This document shows, piece by piece, positions 17,628 through 26,255 of a stretch of DNA of 50,567 nt. Every line of letters begins with the position of its first letter. Positions within the stretch are counted from its first letter, which is position 1. Under the pieces are notes generated by a model that was not told the DNA's origin, made no database searches, and saw only the letters and a program-made list of their open reading frames with translations. A program made the translations under genes and the position numbers. The stretch comes from Flavobacteriales bacterium. Its GTDB lineage: Bacteria; Bacteroidota; Bacteroidia; Flavobacteriales; Flavobacteriaceae. The stretch spans positions 1-50,567 of the forward strand of contig SGZJ01000008.1 of assembly GCA_004213995.1 (NCBI GenBank). Direction: 5' to 3'.

Positions 17628-17705
17628 TATAATTTTTTTACAAAAATAATGAATCCTCATTGAAGATAAAAGAATGATCAAACATATAAATCCATTAAAA
17701 ATTTA

Positions 17706-17713
17706 TATATTTG
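17706..17713 (+). promoter_or_regulatory. Possible promoter -7 box upstream of the PorP/SprF gene
   Basis: TATATTTG at 17706-17713 matches the Bacteroidota -7 element and lies 19 bp before the ATG at 17733. No good TTTG is visible at the expected upstream distance, so this is a half-supported promoter. Confidence 0.4.
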
Positions 17714-17732
17714 ATCAGATTAATTATTAAAT

Positions 17733-18749
17733 ATGAGATTAAAAAAACACTTACTTTGTACTGCTTTTTTTATATTTAGTTGTCAATTTATAAACTCTCA
17801 GGAGGGCCTTCCCATATATTCAGATTATTTAACCGATAATTATTATCTATTGCATCCGTCAATGGCTGGAGTAGCTAATTGTAATAAAGTTAGAATTACT
17901 AGCAGAAAACAATGGCTTGATCAAAGTGAGTCACCTAACTTACAAACTATAAGTTACAATGGACGTATTGGAGATTCTAAATCTGGTGTTGGTGCTATAG
18001 TATATAACGATAAAAATGGTTATCATTCGCAAACTGGTGCTTATTTAACCTATGCACATCATTTGCTTTTTTCTAGAAACAGATTAGATCTTAATATGCT
18101 ATCTTTTGGTCTTAGTGCTGGAATGATGCAATATAAGCTAGATGAGTCTTCTTTCTTATTTGACGGCTTTGACCCTCTAGTTTCTGGGATTACACAAAGC
18201 TCTACTGACTTTAATCTTGATTTTGGATTTTCATATCATTATCTAGATTTTTATGCACATGCTACTTTTAAGAATTTCTTAAAAAATGATGGTATAAATT
18301 CAAATGAATTGGGAATCTATTCATATGATAACTCTAGAACATATCTACTATCTACAGGAAATGTTTTTGGTGGATTTGGAAGCTCATGGAGCTATGAACC
18401 TTCTGTATTATATGCTTACAAAGAGTCTTCTAAGGAATCTTTTGTTGATATTAATTTTAAAGTATATAGAGAAACTGAGTTTGGTAAAGTTTGGGGTGGA
18501 TTATCATACAGAAGAAGTTTTGAGGGAGCTGAATATCTTGCACTAAATGATCAAGTTAAAAGTCAAAAACTTCAGTACATAACTCCACTTGTCGGAGTTG
18601 ATTTTGATAATTTTGTGTTTGCTTACACTTACTCTTACCAGTCAAATTCTATTGTCTTTGATAACGGAGGATATCATCAGATTACTCTTGGAATTAACTT
18701 AGGCTGTAAAAAGCAAAAGTATGATTGTAACTGCCCAGGAATAAATTAA
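17733..18749 (+). CDS. PorP/SprF family type IX secretion system membrane protein
   Basis: A 338-residue outer membrane beta-barrel protein with a signal peptide ending near INSQEG. The opening GLPIYSDYLTDNYYLLHPSMAGVANCNKVR is typical of PorP/SprF proteins (family members usually show a Y-x-x-N-P-x-x-AG stretch there). Alternating hydrophobic strands follow, with repeated aromatic residues. Members work with type IX secretion in gliding and adhesin export. Here it stands alone, without an adjacent giant adhesin gene, so its partner is not visible. Its stop shares a TTAA with the convergent murI. Confidence 0.9.
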   Translation: MRLKKHLLCTAFFIFSCQFINSQEGLPIYSDYLTDNYYLLHPSMAGVANCNKVRITSRKQWLDQSESPNLQTISYNGRIGDSKSGVGAIVYNDKNGYHSQTGAYLTYAHHLLFSRNRLDLNMLSFGLSAGMMQYKLDESSFLFDGFDPLVSGITQSSTDFNLDFGFSYHYLDFYAHATFKNFLKNDGINSNELGIYSYDNSRTYLLSTGNVFGGFGSSWSYEPSVLYAYKESSKESFVDINFKVYRETEFGKVWGGLSYRRSFEGAEYLALNDQVKSQKLQYITPLVGVDFDNFVFAYTYSYQSNSIVFDNGGYHQITLGINLGCKKQKYDCNCPGIN

Positions 18750-19525
18750 AGGTTTATCTTACTTATTTTATCATTACTACTTAGAAACTTTTTAATAACA
18801 TTGTCATTACCTGTACATAAAAATATGTTTTTAGTCTTTGATGTATTGGAGTCAATATTATAATCCTTCAACAAGTTCATAACTCTTTTAGTCACTGCTC
18901 TAGATGAGTCCAATATTTTTACTCCATTGGGAAGAATTTTTTTTAAGAGATACATTAAATAATAATAATGTGTGCAGCCAAGAACTAAATGATCTATATT
19001 CTTTTCTAACATAGGTTCTATATATTCTCTTAATTTAGGAATTAATAATTCTTCATTTATTCCATTTTCTTCAATAATTTTAACTAGATCGAATCCAATT
19101 TGTTCATGAATATTAATGCCCTTAGAAAATCTATCACTGGTCTGTAGAAATAAATTACTAGATAAAGTTTTTTCAGTAGCTAAAACCCCAATATTATTGC
19201 TTTTCGTCTCCAGCATAGCTGGTTTAATAGCGGGTTCAATTCCAACTATAGGAACATTAAACTTTTTTCTTAGGATTTCTATTGCATTTGTTGTTGCAGT
19301 ATTACAAGCTACTATGATTAGCTTACAGTGTAAATCAACTAACTTTTGAGTATTTTTAATGCTTAGTTGTATAATTTCAGATTCAGCTTTTTTTCCATAA
19401 GGTGCATTTAAATTGTCGGCAATATAAATTGTACTCTCATTTGGCATTGAGTTTTTTATTTCATTATAAATAGATAGACCCCCGATACCAGAGTCAAATA
19501 AGCCTATAGGAAAATTACTAGCCAT
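18746..19525 (-). CDS. murI: Glutamate racemase
   Basis: A 259-residue cytoplasmic enzyme that makes D-glutamate for peptidoglycan. The opening GLFDSGIGGLSIY is diagnostic, and both catalytic cysteines are present: C74 in VACNTATTNA and C184 in LGCTHYYYL. The length is normal. It follows the ompH genes on the same strand but is separated from them by a strong hairpin terminator, so it may have its own promoter. Confidence 0.97.
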   Translation of the reverse strand: MASNFPIGLFDSGIGGLSIYNEIKNSMPNESTIYIADNLNAPYGKKAESEIIQLSIKNTQKLVDLHCKLIIVACNTATTNAIEILRKKFNVPIVGIEPAIKPAMLETKSNNIGVLATEKTLSSNLFLQTSDRFSKGINIHEQIGFDLVKIIEENGINEELLIPKLREYIEPMLEKNIDHLVLGCTHYYYLMYLLKKILPNGVKILDSSRAVTKRVMNLLKDYNIDSNTSKTKNIFLCTGNDNVIKKFLSSNDKISKINL

Positions 19526-19536
19526 GTTGTAAAAAT

Positions 19537-19567
19537 AAAAAAGCTATCTAATTAAGATAGCTTTTTT
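19537..19567 (-). terminator. Intrinsic terminator after the bamA-ompH block
   Basis: There is a perfect 13-bp inverted repeat (19537-19549 with 19555-19567) around the 5-base loop AATTA. The core is GCTATCT/AGATAGC, flanked by A and T runs, so it works as a U-tract hairpin on either strand. It lies between the ompH stop (19595) and the murI start (19525) and should end transcription of the envelope block on the minus strand. Confidence 0.85.
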
Positions 19568-19594
19568 TTAAAATTATTATTTGATGTTGTAATA

Positions 19595-20104
19595 TTAGAA
19601 TCCTAATTCACTTTTTACATCACCCATTAAATCTTTACCATTTGCTAAGATTACTCCTTGACCTTGAGTAGAATCTAATACATAGTCAAAACCTTGGGCA
19701 TTTGCAACTTTAATGATAGCTGCCTGAGCCTTTTCTGAAATAGGTTTTAATAAATCAAATTCTTTCTTTTGTAAATCAGATTGAGCTTGTTGTTGGTATT
19801 GTCTTATGCTTTGTTCCATACCTTGAACTTCTTGTAATCTTTTTTGATTCTCTTCATCAGTTTGATTTGGAGCTTCAGTATCGTATTGTTTAACTTTACT
19901 TTGAAGCTCAGCAGCCATAGTTTGAATATCAGTTTCGTAAGTTTTAGCTAGTTTTTCTAACTCAGCTTTAGCCGTATTCATTTCTGGCATTGAAGCTACT
20001 AATTCTTGTGTGTTAATGTGTGCAACTTTGCTTTGAGCAAAAGTAAAAGTAAGTGAACTTAAAGCAATTATTGCAGTAAGAATTATTTTATTAATTTTTT
20101 TCAT
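19595..20104 (-). CDS. OmpH/Skp family periplasmic chaperone
   Basis: A 169-residue protein with a clear signal peptide (MKKINKIILTAIIALS up to TFAQ), then SKVAHINTQELVASMPEM, the standard opening of OmpH/Skp proteins. A long coiled coil occupies residues ~40-110. The C-terminal KVANAQGFDYVLDST also fits. Skp holds outer membrane proteins during transit to BamA, whose gene lies two genes upstream. It is the last gene before the terminator at 19537-19567. Confidence 0.94.
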   Translation of the reverse strand: MKKINKIILTAIIALSSLTFTFAQSKVAHINTQELVASMPEMNTAKAELEKLAKTYETDIQTMAAELQSKVKQYDTEAPNQTDEENQKRLQEVQGMEQSIRQYQQQAQSDLQKKEFDLLKPISEKAQAAIIKVANAQGFDYVLDSTQGQGVILANGKDLMGDVKSELGF

Positions 20105-20126
20105 GATACAATTTTATCTGTTGTTA

Positions 20127-21224
20127 TTAATTTTCTGTAAAGGTACTATCTTTTGAGATCTTTTTAGCATCTAATTTAGCTTTTCTAGCCTCGAGTATTT
20201 TTTTCTTCTTTTCTTCTAATGATTTTTTTCTTTCCTCAATTGTTGGACTTGAATTTTCATTTTTTTCTATTTTTTTTGGAGCTTTAGCTTTTAAGCTTTC
20301 TTCTTTCTTTTTCTTTCTTTCTAATAATAGTTTCTCTCTGGCAGTTGGATTGGAAGAATTTACCATTTGAACTTCTTTTTTATCTGCTATAGATTGTCTT
20401 CTTTTGTCTTCAACTTCTTTCTTTTTCTTTTTCCTTTCTTCAAGAATTCTCTTTTTATTTTCAATGTCTTCCTTCTTTTTGGCTTCTCTTTCTTCAATAA
20501 GTTTATTTATTTTTTCTTCTGCCTCCATCTTTTTAGCTTCTCTTTCTTCAATCATTATTCTTCTTTTCTCCTCTGCCTCAGCTTTTTTTGCTTCTTTATC
20601 TTCTAATATTTTGTTTCTTCTTTCCTCTGCAACTCTTTTTTTATTTTCAAGCTCAGCTTTTCTAGGATCCTCGACATCTGATTTAGAAACTATTGATTCT
20701 TTTTCAAGCTTCTTTTTTTCCCTTCTTGATTCTACTTGTTTTTGATTATTGGATCTAAGTATAGTACGAAGTATTTGCTCGCTAATATCATATCTTGTGT
20801 CAGAATATAACATGATGATATCTGCAGATTTATCAAAAATAAAGTCGTATTTTTTTGTTTTAGCAATCTCTTGGATGGCCAAGAATATTTGATCTTGTAT
20901 AGGTTGAATTAATTGCTTTTTTTGTAGTATAAAATCTCCATTAGGTCCAAATCTATTTTGCTTATACTCATAAACTTCTTCTTCTTCAATCTTCAAATCT
21001 TCTTCTCTCTCTTGAATTAATTCAACAGTAAGTAGTATTCGTTCTTTGTTCAAAAGATCACGTTTATTTTTAATCTCTTTTTCTCTGTTTTCTATTTCTT
21101 TCCTCCATTGTTCTACATTTGTATTTAGTTGTTGGTTTATCTCCTGATACTGAGGAACGTTCTCTAATATATAGTCAGTGTCAATATAACCAATTCTTAC
21201 TCCTTTTTGAGCTATACTTACCAT
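20127..21224 (-). CDS. OmpH/Skp family protein with long repetitive charged C-terminal extension
   Basis: From the only standard start (ATG 21224) the protein has 365 residues. Residues 1-160 are an OmpH/Skp domain (RIGYIDTDYILENVPQY and AKTKKYDFIFDKSADI). Residues ~165-355 are almost entirely Lys, Glu, Arg and Ala and contain four to five tandem 18-residue repeats. Upstream of the ATG, the same frame encodes a convincing signal peptide (KNILFFCILTYSMVSIAQ spans the start), with no ATG, GTG or TTG in front. The true start is therefore probably a rare codon, such as ATT at 21272. It lies between bamA and the second ompH. Confidence 0.85.
   Translation of the reverse strand: MVSIAQKGVRIGYIDTDYILENVPQYQEINQQLNTNVEQWRKEIENREKEIKNKRDLLNKERILLTVELIQEREEDLKIEEEEVYEYKQNRFGPNGDFILQKKQLIQPIQDQIFLAIQEIAKTKKYDFIFDKSADIIMLYSDTRYDISEQILRTILRSNNQKQVESRREKKKLEKESIVSKSDVEDPRKAELENKKRVAEERRNKILEDKEAKKAEAEEKRRIMIEEREAKKMEAEEKINKLIEEREAKKKEDIENKKRILEERKKKKKEVEDKRRQSIADKKEVQMVNSSNPTAREKLLLERKKKKEESLKAKAPKKIEKNENSSPTIEERKKSLEEKKKKILEARKAKLDAKKISKDSTFTEN
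20415..20630 (-). repeat. Four tandem 54-bp (18-residue) coding repeats
   Basis: In the minus frame, residues 199-216, 217-234, 235-252 and 253-270 of the OmpH-like protein align as 18-residue units of the form A-E-E-K-R-x-x-x-I-E-E-R-E-A-K-K-x-E. A fifth, more diverged unit covers 271-288. The repeats are imperfect at both protein and DNA level, suggesting older duplication rather than a recent slip. Confidence 0.7.
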
Positions 21225-21322
21225 ACTATAAGTAAGAATACAAAAAAATAATATGTTCTTTAAATCTTTAATAACGGTATAGTTTTATGTATAAACGCCT
21301 AATTTATATATATAGTATGCAT

Positions 21323-23917
21323 TTAGAAATTTTGTCCTATGATAAAGTGTGTTTCCCACCCATGTTTACCAGTTTCACCTTCAAGCGGATCGAATCCATG
21401 GCCAAAATCAATACCTAGCAATCCAAATTGAGGCATAAACAATCGAACTCCTAAACCAGCTGATCTTTTTAACTCAAATGGGTTATAGTCTTTAAAATCG
21501 TTGAAAGAATATCCACCCTCCATAAATGCTAAGGCATATACTTTAGCTTGTTGACCTAAACTGATAGGGTATCTTAGCTCTAGTGAATACTTATTGTATA
21601 TAGACCCTCCATCTTGCGACGATAAAGATTGATTCGGATATCCTCTTAGCGCTATTGTTTCTCTTCCATCTAGACTATAGGTTCCTAATCCGTCTCCACC
21701 CAGAAAAAATCTTTCAAATGGGACAATTCCTCGGTCATTATTGTAAGCACCTAAAAACCCAAACTCGAATGTTGGTTTTAAAACTAATTTCTTTGTAAGT
21801 GCTGTATACCACTCACCTTTAAACTTGAACTTATAATATTCTAACCATCTAAATTTTTCTTGATCAATTTCAGCAATTCTATCTGACGCAGAAGTGTTAG
21901 ATGGATCAGTTGATAATTGGTCAACTAAGTCTTGTCTTTCAGTATTTAAGGCTGAATAATCAATATTATTTACTGAAGAATATGGGAATGTCAATTTTGC
22001 AGAAAAACTAAAATTTGAACCACCAGTTGGATAAATTGGATCAGTGTAAGTGTTGTTTCTACTTAATCCTAGGGTGTATGCCAAATTATTCGAAGATCCA
22101 TTTCCAAAAGTAAATAGACCTGTGTTGTAATTATTTAAATCATAATACTGAAAACTAATAGCTTGTGACAAGGTAAAGTAGTCATCTGGAACTGATAATC
22201 TTTTAGCAAGACCAACTGAAATACCACTAATATTAAAGGATCTTGTTTTATCAGCATTTCTAGTTACTGGGTTATATAAAAACTGTTTTGTCTGAGATAA
22301 TTGAGTAGAAAATTGAACAGGTTTTTTGCCTCCTAGCCATGGTTCAGTAAACGAAAAACTATTCATTGTGTAAAATCTACTTGATTGTAATCTAAGAGCT
22401 AATTTTTGACCGTCACCCATTGGAACAGGCTTGTAGGCTTTTTTATTGAAAATATCTTTAATTGCAAAATTATTAAAAGATAAGCCTAAAGTTCCTATAA
22501 ATCCACCACCACCATATCCACCTTGTAATTCAATTTGACTTGACCCACTCTCAACCACTGAGTATTCCATATCTAATGTCCCGTTTCCAGGATTTACATT
22601 TTTAAAATCAGGTGAAATTTGTTGAGCATCAAAATAACCTAATTGACCTAACTCACGTAAGGTTCTCATAACATTAGCCTTACTATACAACTGACCTGGT
22701 CGTGTTCTTATTTCTCTGTAAATGACATGATCATTTGTTTTTTCGTTACCAACAACTGAAATATTATTAAAATAGGCAGGTTTCCCTTCGTTAATTCTTA
22801 TCTCTAAATCGATAACATTACCATCAGCACTAACTTCAACAGGTGTTACAGACGAAAATAAATATCCATTGTTTTGATATAAATTTGATAAGTCATTGGC
22901 ATCAGGGTCAGAACTATCAGCTATTCTTTTTTCAAGTTCAACCCCATTGTAAGTATCTCCTTCATTAATCTTTAAAATTTGATCAAGTTGAGAGTCTGTG
23001 TAGACAGTGTTTCCTAAGTAATTAATTTTACCAAACGAATATTTCTCACCTTCCTCTAATGTAATGGAAATATTAGCCATATTAGTTTTCTTGTCATACA
23101 TAAGTGTATCAACAAGAACTCTTGCGTCTCTATACCCATTTTCTTTATATTTATCTACAACACCAACTAAATCTTCCTTGAAGTCGTCATTAATAAATTT
23201 TGATCTTTTTAAAACTCTAAAAATATTTTTTTTCTTAGTATTTTTCATTGCTTTTAACAATGTCTTAGATTTAATCTTTTTGTTTCCGACAAATGAAATA
23301 TCCTCCAATTTAACTTTGCTACCTTTGTTGATATCCAAAAACATATTGACCTTTGATTTAGTAGTGCTGTCAATTACTGCTTCTGTTTTGATAGTTACCT
23401 TAGCTTTTAAAAAACCTTTTTTTCTGTAAGAATTTTCTAAGTAATTTTTTGTAGTTGTTATTAAATTCTCAGTTACTTTAACTCCATTTTGTAACTTGTT
23501 TTCTCTAATAATATCCTCAGTTTTATTTTTTTTAATTCCTGTAATAATCAGCTTGGTAAGCTCAGGTAAATCAACTAAAGAAATTTCAAGAAAAACAGTA
23601 TCATTACTTTTTTTGGTTTCAAATATTTCTATTGAGCTAAATAAGTTAGACCCCCATAATTTTTTTATCGCATTACTAATTTTTTCACCCGGTAAAGTTA
23701 CTTTTTCTCCTTTACCAAGACCAGAGTAAGTCACTATAGTTTGAGGACTAAATGTAGTATTTCCTGAAACGCTAACATCACCTATTATATAAGATTGCTT
23801 TTTTTCAGCTAGTTGAGAGAATACGGATATTGAAGAAAGTAAAAATATGTAAGTAATTTTTTTAAAATATGTTTTCAAAACTTTTATTTTAAGTAAGCTG
23901 TTCACTAGTTTTTCCAA
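21323..23917 (-). CDS. bamA: Outer membrane protein assembly factor BamA
   Basis: An 864-residue Omp85 protein that folds and inserts outer membrane proteins. Five POTRA domains cover about residues 40-440 (for example IGDVSVSGNTTFSPQT and GKINYLGNTVYTDSQL), then a 16-strand barrel. RGYPNQSL and GLLGIDFGHGFD near the end fit the barrel, which ends in aromatic F as expected. The ATG at 23917 overlaps uppS by 29 bp. A TTG at 23878, 10 bp after the uppS stop, would give a shorter N-terminus (KTYFKKITYIFLLSSISVF) and is a serious alternative start. Confidence 0.95.
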   Translation of the reverse strand: MEKLVNSLLKIKVLKTYFKKITYIFLLSSISVFSQLAEKKQSYIIGDVSVSGNTTFSPQTIVTYSGLGKGEKVTLPGEKISNAIKKLWGSNLFSSIEIFETKKSNDTVFLEISLVDLPELTKLIITGIKKNKTEDIIRENKLQNGVKVTENLITTTKNYLENSYRKKGFLKAKVTIKTEAVIDSTTKSKVNMFLDINKGSKVKLEDISFVGNKKIKSKTLLKAMKNTKKKNIFRVLKRSKFINDDFKEDLVGVVDKYKENGYRDARVLVDTLMYDKKTNMANISITLEEGEKYSFGKINYLGNTVYTDSQLDQILKINEGDTYNGVELEKRIADSSDPDANDLSNLYQNNGYLFSSVTPVEVSADGNVIDLEIRINEGKPAYFNNISVVGNEKTNDHVIYREIRTRPGQLYSKANVMRTLRELGQLGYFDAQQISPDFKNVNPGNGTLDMEYSVVESGSSQIELQGGYGGGGFIGTLGLSFNNFAIKDIFNKKAYKPVPMGDGQKLALRLQSSRFYTMNSFSFTEPWLGGKKPVQFSTQLSQTKQFLYNPVTRNADKTRSFNISGISVGLAKRLSVPDDYFTLSQAISFQYYDLNNYNTGLFTFGNGSSNNLAYTLGLSRNNTYTDPIYPTGGSNFSFSAKLTFPYSSVNNIDYSALNTERQDLVDQLSTDPSNTSASDRIAEIDQEKFRWLEYYKFKFKGEWYTALTKKLVLKPTFEFGFLGAYNNDRGIVPFERFFLGGDGLGTYSLDGRETIALRGYPNQSLSSQDGGSIYNKYSLELRYPISLGQQAKVYALAFMEGGYSFNDFKDYNPFELKRSAGLGVRLFMPQFGLLGIDFGHGFDPLEGETGKHGWETHFIIGQNF

Positions 23918-24617
23918 ACCTTCTTTCTCTGTTTTGATAATCAGTTATCGCGCTCAATAAATGCTCGCTTTTGAAATCAGGCCATAATTCTTCACTGAAG
24001 TGCAATTCTGCGTAAGCACATTGCCATAGTAAAAAATTACTTATTCTTTTTTCACCACTTGTTCTAATCATCAAATCAACATCAGGTAAATTTCGAGTGT
24101 AAAGATGCTGATTTATTAGCGATTCATCAATTTTTTCAACAGAAATTATGTTATTTTTAACTTTATTAGCAATATTCTTTACAGAATTTATGATTTCATC
24201 TCTGGAGCCATAATTTAATGCAAGTGTCAAAATCATCCTATTATTATCTTTCGTATCATCACAAACTTTCTTTAAAAATGACCTTACAATAAATGGAATT
24301 TTGGAAATATCTCCAATGGTATTAAGTCTAATGTTATTTTTTTTAAGCTCATTTAGTTCTGACATTAAAGAGTTGTGCAATAAGTCCATTAGTAAATCAA
24401 CCTCTCTCTTGGGTCTTTTCCAATTTTCTGTTGAAAATGCAAATAAGGTTAAATTTTTTACTCCAAGTTTAGCACAGGTTTTAACAATTTCTTTGGCAGA
24501 TTCTTTACCTTCTTTATGACCTTGATGTCTAACTAGCCCCTTGCTCTTTGCCCATCTGCCATTTCCATCCATAATTATGGCTATGTGATTTGGAATATTT
24601 ATTTTTTCTTTTAACAT
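23889..24617 (-). CDS. uppS: Isoprenyl (undecaprenyl) diphosphate synthase
   Basis: A 242-residue cis-prenyltransferase that makes the C55 carrier lipid for peptidoglycan and other envelope polymers. HIAIIMDGNGRWAKSKG holds the catalytic D17, LTLFAFSTENWKRP is the next motif, and RTSGEKRISNFLLWQ plus ELHFSEELWPDF complete the family set. It starts 3 bp after the DUF6089 stop and overlaps bamA, matching the conserved order in flavobacteria. Confidence 0.97.
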   Translation of the reverse strand: MLKEKINIPNHIAIIMDGNGRWAKSKGLVRHQGHKEGKESAKEIVKTCAKLGVKNLTLFAFSTENWKRPKREVDLLMDLLHNSLMSELNELKKNNIRLNTIGDISKIPFIVRSFLKKVCDDTKDNNRMILTLALNYGSRDEIINSVKNIANKVKNNIISVEKIDESLINQHLYTRNLPDVDLMIRTSGEKRISNFLLWQCAYAELHFSEELWPDFKSEHLLSAITDYQNRERRFGKTSEQLT

Positions 24618-24620
24618 TAT

Positions 24621-25292
24621 TTAGTAATTGCAATAACAAGGTTTTCTACCGAAGGTGTAAGATAAATTAATTAATGAAAATACATACCAATCTCTATTAT
24701 TAATATTGCCAAAATTAGTATAATTTTCTGTATTGGATAAACTTCCGTCAATATTGTCTGAAAAAACATATCTCGAACCAATTTCCGCAGATAAAATTAA
24801 TTGTTCTAACACCCTGTATTTAAAGCCGAGTATAAATGGTATGCCGAGGGATTTAGTTCTGCCTCCTAGACTTGAAATATTATTATTTTGATAACCTAAC
24901 TTATCAAATTTAGTATATACTATTCCAGTAAAAATATAGGGAGTGTATTTTAAACCAGCTTCATGTAAATTGAAATCAAAGAAAGTAAATTCCATCCCTG
25001 ATGAAATTTCAAATAAATTATTTTTAAATAACAACCCTCTTTCTAATCTTCTTGGGTCCTTAGAATTTGAATCATCGGCACTTATTTTTGAAGATAAAAT
25101 TGATAATCTGTAAGAATGTCTAGGACTTCTATTCCATTTTAAAATTATACCATTTAATAATTCATTTGGAGCTATAAACGAGGTATTTCCAACATCTCCA
25201 ATAAAGTTACTTCCTCCCACAGCAATACCCACTTCATAGATTTGACTGTAAGAAAATTGAATTGTAAAAAGAAAAATAATAATTAATCTCAT
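24621..25292 (-). CDS. DUF6089 family outer membrane beta-barrel protein
   Basis: A 223-residue protein with a short signal peptide (ending in FSYSQ) followed by EVGIAVGGSNFIGDVG, then alternating strands and many aromatic residues, as in small outer membrane barrels. The protein ends in FGRKPCYCNY. Position between nadK and uppS is conserved in flavobacteria, where this gene is annotated as DUF6089. The function is unknown. Proximity to bamA suggests an outer membrane link but does not show one. Confidence 0.82.
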   Translation of the reverse strand: MRLIIIFLFTIQFSYSQIYEVGIAVGGSNFIGDVGNTSFIAPNELLNGIILKWNRSPRHSYRLSILSSKISADDSNSKDPRRLERGLLFKNNLFEISSGMEFTFFDFNLHEAGLKYTPYIFTGIVYTKFDKLGYQNNNISSLGGRTKSLGIPFILGFKYRVLEQLILSAEIGSRYVFSDNIDGSLSNTENYTNFGNINNRDWYVFSLINLSYTFGRKPCYCNY

Positions 25293-25333
25293 TCTTTTAA
25301 TAATCGTGTAAATATAATTAATACAATTATTTC

Positions 25334-25353
25334 AATCTAATTGTTATTAGATT
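25334..25353. other. 8-bp AT-rich hairpin between nadK and DUF6089
   Basis: AATCTAAT (25334-25341) and ATTAGATT (25346-25353) form a perfect inverted repeat around TGTT. No T-run follows on either strand, so it is not a convincing terminator. It may be an operator or mRNA structure, or chance in AT-rich DNA. Confidence 0.3.
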
Positions 25354-25374
25354 AAGAACTGTTAAAAATTTAAT

Positions 25375-26250
25375 TTATTGTAGATTTCTTTTGTCCTTTC
25401 CCCACATTAATTTTTCTCTAAGTGTAATTAAAAAACTTTCATTTTCTAATTCAATCATTTTAATTTTAAATGGAGATTTTTTTATAATTACTTCATTTGA
25501 ATTACTTAGTGTAGTAATTCTTGAGTCCAAGGATATTAAAAACTCATTTTCTCTTCCGTTAACTTTGATTTTAATTTCAGTGCTATCTGGAATAATTAAA
25601 GGTCTAGCATTCAAGTTGTGAGGAGCTATTGGATTAATAATCAAGTTTTCTGCCTCTGGCATTATAATTGGTCCTCCACAACTTAATGAATATCCTGTAG
25701 ATCCAGTAGGAGTAGAAATAATTAGCCCATCTGCCCAGTAAGAGTTTAAGTGTTTATTATTAAGCTTGGTGTCAATTGAAATCATTGAAGTAGTATTTTT
25801 TCTACTTAAAGTTATTTCATTTAGTGCAAAGTTTAATTTTGAAAGTTGTTTGTTAGTTTCAGATGTTGAAACTTCTATTACAGTTCTTTCTGAAATTGAG
25901 TAATTTCCTGAAATAATTTCTTCAATAACCTGTTCAATATTGTCAATCTGAATTTTAGCTAAAAACCCCAACCTGCCAGAGTTTACACCAATAATTGGAA
26001 TGGATAAATCTTTCACAAAAGTTATAGCTTTTAAAATTGTTCCATCTCCTCCAATAGAAATAAGTAAATCATAAGATTTATCTAATTCTTCAAATGAACT
26101 GATAGATTTTGAAATAAACCCATTTAGGGAATTAAAATAGTTACATTCTAGAAAAACAGAAACATTTCTTTTTTCTAACAACGTTATCAAATTAGTAATA
26201 TATTCTGTTGGTTCGGATTTATTAATTTTACCGAGAATAGCTACTTTCAT
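25375..26250 (-). CDS. nadK: NAD kinase
   Basis: A 291-residue cytoplasmic enzyme that phosphorylates NAD to NADP. GGDGT at residues 67-71 includes the catalytic D69. LGVNSGRLGFLAKI-type sequence appears as VNSGRLGFLAKI near 93, and DGLIISTPTGSTGYSLSCGG near 175 is the second conserved block. It starts 5 bp after the small CBS-remnant gene and belongs to the minus-strand block that leads to bamA. Confidence 0.97.
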   Translation of the reverse strand: MKVAILGKINKSEPTEYITNLITLLEKRNVSVFLECNYFNSLNGFISKSISSFEELDKSYDLLISIGGDGTILKAITFVKDLSIPIIGVNSGRLGFLAKIQIDNIEQVIEEIISGNYSISERTVIEVSTSETNKQLSKLNFALNEITLSRKNTTSMISIDTKLNNKHLNSYWADGLIISTPTGSTGYSLSCGGPIIMPEAENLIINPIAPHNLNARPLIIPDSTEIKIKVNGRENEFLISLDSRITTLSNSNEVIIKKSPFKIKMIELENESFLITLREKLMWGKDKRNLQ

Positions 26251-26255
26251 TTGAT

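Noticed and set aside
17628-17681. 18-codon N-terminal extension of the Nfu protein
   Set aside because: The added residues do not resemble the family, and the ATG at 17627 gives the expected domain start.
20361-20630. Possible CRISPR-like repeat block
   Set aside because: The repeats are in-frame 54-bp coding units without spacers and belong to a coiled-coil protein.
20367-20745. Open frames of 79 and 113 codons on the plus strand
   Set aside because: They are antisense to the Lys/Glu-rich part of the OmpH-like gene and encode mainly Phe/Ser/Leu, the expected mirror of Lys/Glu codons.
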